Assembly: GCA_020217165.1 (NCBI GenBank)
Contig: JAIWOE010000020.1
Location: 1 to 16,860, forward strand
Source of the DNA: Desulfovibrio sp.
GTDB lineage: Bacteria > Desulfobacterota > Desulfovibrionia > Desulfovibrionales > Desulfovibrionaceae
Direction: 5' to 3'
DNA: 16,860 nt
The notes below the pieces were generated by a model. That model was not told the origin of the DNA. It did no database searches and worked only from the letters and a program-made list of their open reading frames with translations. Shown piece by piece: positions 14,478 through 16,860 of the stretch (position 1 is the stretch's first letter; each line of letters opens with the position of its first letter). A program made the translations under genes and the position numbers.

Positions 14478-14516
14478 CTGGCCCGGATCTGGCCCGGATC
14501 TGGTAGATCTGGCCCG
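14478..14516. repeat. Short GC-rich tandem repeat, 11-bp unit, between infA and moxR
   Basis: CTGGCCCGGAT occurs twice in exact tandem (14478-14488, 14489-14499), followed by a shortened copy CTGGTAGAT and a partial CTGGCCCG. It lies in the 222-bp non-coding gap before the MoxR gene. It may vary in copy number between strains; no function is visible. Confidence 0.7.
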
Positions 14517-14601
14517 CCCCCTCCGGCTGGACCCGCCGGCCGCCCGGTGATAGGCTGCAATAGCGCGCCACGTTGGCCGCACCAGCCGCAACGGGAGTCT
14601 C

Positions 14602-15516
14602 ATGCACGCGCACGCCCAGTCCATTGTCGAACAGATCAGCACCGTCATTTTCGGCAAGGAACGCCAGATCCGCCTGGCCCTGGCCTGCCTCCTGGCCCAG
14701 GGGCACCTGCTCATCGAGGACATGCCCGGCATCGGCAAGACCACCCTGGCGCATTGTCTGGCCCGAACCCTGGGACTGGCCTTCCAGCGAGTGCAGTTCA
14801 CCTCGGACCTGCTGCCCGGGGACGTCATCGGGGTGTCCATTTATAATCAGGCCGACCGGGCCTTCCACTTCCATCGCGGCCCCCTGTTCACCCAGGTCCT
14901 GCTGGCGGACGAAATCAACCGCGCCACGCCCAAAACCCAGTCCGCCCTGCTGGAGGCCATGGAAGAACGCCAGGCCAGCGTGGAAGGGCTGACGCACCCG
15001 CTGCCGGCGCCGTTTTTCGTCATCGCCACCCAAAACCCCGTGGAGCAGGCCGGGGTCTACCCCCTGCCGGATTCCCAGCTGGATCGCTTCCTCATGCGCA
15101 TGCACCTGGGCTACCCCGAGCGACACTTCGAAAAGGACCTCCTGCTGCTGGGGGAGACGCGCTCGCGCATCGCCAGCCTGGAACCCGTGCTGGACGGCGA
15201 CGCCATCCCCGCCCTGCAGCAGGAAGTGGCCGCCGTGCACACGGCCGAGGCCCTGGTGGACTACGTGCTGGACATCCTGGAGCTCACCAGACGCCACCCG
15301 GAAGTGGCCATGGGCCTGTCCCCCCGCGCCGGCCAGGGCCTGCTGCGGGCCGCCCAGGCCTGGGCCTGGCTGGAAGGCCGGGGGCATGTGCTGCCGGAGG
15401 ATGTGCAGGCCATGCTGCCCTGGGTGGTGGGGCACCGACTCAAGGCCCGGACCACCCTGCGGGAGTTCCCCCCCGCGGCCCTGGACGAGCTGCTGGCCCA
15501 TGTTGCGGTGGCCTGA
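14602..15516 (+). CDS. MoxR-family AAA+ ATPase
   Basis: A 304-residue cytoplasmic AAA+ ATPase of the MoxR family, which usually acts as a chaperone for assembly or activation of a partner encoded nearby. Walker A is MPGIGKTT (residues 41-48) in the family context LLIEDMPGIGKTTLAHCLAR. Walker B is LLADEINRATPK (Asp103, Glu104). Typical MoxR strings include VQFTSDLLPGDVIGVSIYN, ALLEAMEERQASVEG, IATQNPVEQAGVYPLPDSQL and DRFLMRMHLGYP. The C-terminal lid reads GLSPRAGQGLLRAAQAWAWL. All motifs are intact and the length is normal (about 310). GGGAG precedes the ATG. The TGA overlaps the next start by one base (TGATG), so the downstream DUF58 gene is translationally coupled. Confidence 0.94.
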   Translation: MHAHAQSIVEQISTVIFGKERQIRLALACLLAQGHLLIEDMPGIGKTTLAHCLARTLGLAFQRVQFTSDLLPGDVIGVSIYNQADRAFHFHRGPLFTQVLLADEINRATPKTQSALLEAMEERQASVEGLTHPLPAPFFVIATQNPVEQAGVYPLPDSQLDRFLMRMHLGYPERHFEKDLLLLGETRSRIASLEPVLDGDAIPALQQEVAAVHTAEALVDYVLDILELTRRHPEVAMGLSPRAGQGLLRAAQAWAWLEGRGHVLPEDVQAMLPWVVGHRLKARTTLREFPPAALDELLAHVAVA

Positions 15517-16520
15517 TGCCCGCCGACCCCTTGCGCGCCTTTCGCGTCTGGCCGCAGGCGCCACCCCGGGCCGGCCGCGTGGCCCTGGGCCCCACTCGCT
15601 ATGGCTGGTGGTTTGTCACGGCCATGCTGGTGATGCTCCTGAGCAGCCTCAACTACAACCTGAACCTCGGCTTCGGCCTGAGTTTTCTGCTGTGCGGCAT
15701 GTGCCTGGCCAGCTGCCTGCAGACCCGCCGGGCCCTGTGCGGCGTCCGCCTGCAGGCCATGCCTGCCCCGGCCGTCTTTGCCGGGGAGCAGGCCACCTTT
15801 GCCATCCGGGCCGTGGCCCCCACCGATCGCCTGGCCCTGGCCTTGTGCCTTGTCCCACAGTTCGGAGAGGATGACGATCATCCTGCCCGGGATGTGCAGG
15901 CCCATGTGCCCCAGGTGTTCACCCTGACCATGCCCGCCACCCACCGCGGCCGCCTGCGTCCCGGCCCAGTGGTGCTGCAGACCGTCTGGCCCCTGGGCCT
16001 CTTTCGGGCCTGGACCGTCGTGGACCTGGACCTTGAATGCCTGGTCTGGCCCAAGCCAGCGACGGAAGTTCCGGAGTTTCAGACCGATGGCCGCGGCCAT
16101 GGCCAGGACCGCAGCGGCGGTCCCGGAGTGGACGATTTCCGGGAACTGCGACCCTATATGCCTGGCGATCCGCCCCAGCGGGTCTCCTGGAAGGCCTCCA
16201 CCCGGGGGCAGGGGTTGTTTGTCAAGGAATTCGAAGGAATGACCAGCGGAGCACAACTGCTGGATTTTTCGCGGCTGCAGGGCGGGCTGGAATCACGCCT
16301 GAGCGCCCTGTGCGCCATGATCCTCAAGGCTCATGGCCAGGGGCGGGCCTATGTGCTGGAACTGCCCGGCCGTCGCCTGGAACCCGGGGATGATCCGCAC
16401 CTGCACAAGCGGCAATGCCTGAACGCCCTGGCCCTGTACCGGGGGACCGCCCATGGTCCCGGTGCGGAGGAATCGCCCGCCCCGCCTGCGCACGCCATCG
16501 CCGGGGAGGGTCCCGCATGA
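15516..16520 (+). CDS. DUF58 membrane protein
   Basis: A 334-residue protein of the DUF58 family, the usual partner of MoxR ATPases. Two hydrophobic helices near the N-terminus (about residues 30-50 and 51-72) anchor it. A beta-rich region follows, then the family signature FRELRPYMPGDPPQRVSWKA (about 207-226) and GLFVKEFEG. DUF58 often precedes a von Willebrand A-like fold; here the tail after the signature is short (about 100 residues) and ends in a Pro/Ala-rich stretch, so any such domain would be reduced. The start overlaps the moxR stop by one base and the stop overlaps the next start (ATGA). Its function is not established; it presumably works with MoxR at the membrane. Confidence 0.9.
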   Translation: MPADPLRAFRVWPQAPPRAGRVALGPTRYGWWFVTAMLVMLLSSLNYNLNLGFGLSFLLCGMCLASCLQTRRALCGVRLQAMPAPAVFAGEQATFAIRAVAPTDRLALALCLVPQFGEDDDHPARDVQAHVPQVFTLTMPATHRGRLRPGPVVLQTVWPLGLFRAWTVVDLDLECLVWPKPATEVPEFQTDGRGHGQDRSGGPGVDDFRELRPYMPGDPPQRVSWKASTRGQGLFVKEFEGMTSGAQLLDFSRLQGGLESRLSALCAMILKAHGQGRAYVLELPGRRLEPGDDPHLHKRQCLNALALYRGTAHGPGAEESPAPPAHAIAGEGPA

Positions 16521-16860
16521 CCGCGCACCCCTCGCAGCTTTCGCAATCTTCCCGGTCGGCCAGTCCCTTGGCAGGGCCGCGCATCGAGGCGCTGGTGGCC
16601 TTCCTGGCCCTGGCCCTGGCTCCTCACGTCACGCGGCTGCCCCTGTGGGTCACGGGGCTGGCGCTCCTTTCCTGGACCTATGTCCTGCTCGCGCCGCGCT
16701 TGCGCTGGCGGCTGCCCCCGCGCCGGCTGCTCCAGGGCATCACCCTGCTGGCAGTGGCGGCGGCCATGGCCGCCCCGGCCGTCACCACCGGCCAAAGCCG
16801 CTCCCTGGCAGGGGGCGTGGCCGTGCTGGCAGTGGTCATGGGCCTCAAGCCGCTGGAAAG
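16517..16860 (+). CDS. TgpA-like transglutaminase-domain membrane protein, N-terminal part (cut by window edge)
   Basis: The frame opens with ATG at 16517 in a 4-bp ATGA overlap with the DUF58 stop and stays open to the window end (114 codons). Several hydrophobic helices are visible (about residues 24-36, 41-58, 73-88, 95-108), separated by basic loops (PRLRWRLPPRR). The stretch ending AVLAVVMGLKPLE resembles the N-terminal membrane region of TgpA/DUF3488 proteins, which carry a periplasmic transglutaminase-like domain further on. That domain is outside the window, so the call rests on this short similarity and on the well-known moxR-DUF58-tgpA gene order. Confidence 0.75.
   Translation, partial: MTAHPSQLSQSSRSASPLAGPRIEALVAFLALALAPHVTRLPLWVTGLALLSWTYVLLAPRLRWRLPPRRLLQGITLLAVAAAMAAPAVTTGQSRSLAGGVAVLAVVMGLKPLE

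Noticed and set aside
1-16860. tRNA, rRNA, CRISPR arrays, transposases or integrases
   Set aside because: I looked for tRNA T-loop patterns, regularly spaced direct repeats and mobile-element proteins and saw none; the only tandem repeat is the short one at 14478-14516.

Overview
The window is GC-rich, apart from a few AT-rich intergenic islands, and reads like chromosome of a sulfate-reducing deltaproteobacterium of the Desulfovibrio type. The diagnostic block is a complete hmcA-hmcB-hmcC-hmcD-hmcE-hmcF operon (about 2.9-9.27 kb). It encodes the 16-haem high-molecular-weight cytochrome and its membrane-spanning redox complex, which in Desulfovibrio links periplasmic hydrogen/cytochrome c3 electron flow to the membrane and cytoplasmic side.

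Layout. (1) 3-1352 (+): the 3' part of a PAS-containing hybrid histidine kinase, cut by the window edge. (2) 1418-2467 (-): a class I (FbaB/DhnA-type) fructose-bisphosphate aldolase, convergent with the kinase gene and separated from it by a 13-bp stem-loop. (3) 2468-2901: a divergent fba/hmcA control region with one promoter per direction and several perfect dyads. (4) 2902-9269 (+): hmcABCDEF, tightly packed, including the 48-codon hmcD. A perfect 17-bp hairpin and then a canonical intrinsic terminator follow. The regulators rrf1/rrf2, which follow hmcF in D. vulgaris, are not here. (5) 9670-10536 (+): a tandem-domain universal stress protein with its own promoter and terminator. (6) 10603-11072: a 470-bp, AT-richer, palindrome-rich gap with a strong sigma70-like promoter and a structured leader. 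It leads into three genes for exported proteins: a coiled-coil protein of unknown function (11073-11603), an 88-residue secreted protein of unknown function (11671-11937) and a TPR protein built from an internal tandem duplication (12081-13139). (7) 13143-14078 (-): a GT-B-like glycosyltransferase that ends 3 bp from the TPR gene and is divergent from infA. (8) 14161-14379 (+): infA (IF-1). (9) 14602-16860 (+): a translationally coupled MoxR ATPase / DUF58 / TgpA-like membrane protein module, cut by the right edge.

How they work together. HmcA collects electrons in the periplasm. HmcB (four [4Fe-4S] clusters), HmcC (NrfD-like), HmcD and HmcE (NarI-like cytochrome b) form the membrane path, and HmcF (HdrD-like iron-sulfur protein) sits on the cytoplasmic face. 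The MoxR/DUF58/TgpA genes form a separate envelope-related AAA+ module of unknown substrate. No mobile element, CRISPR array, rRNA or tRNA was recognised. The best places for something undescribed are the palindromic fba/hmcA control region and the 10.6-13.1 kb block of exported proteins with its unusual upstream DNA.
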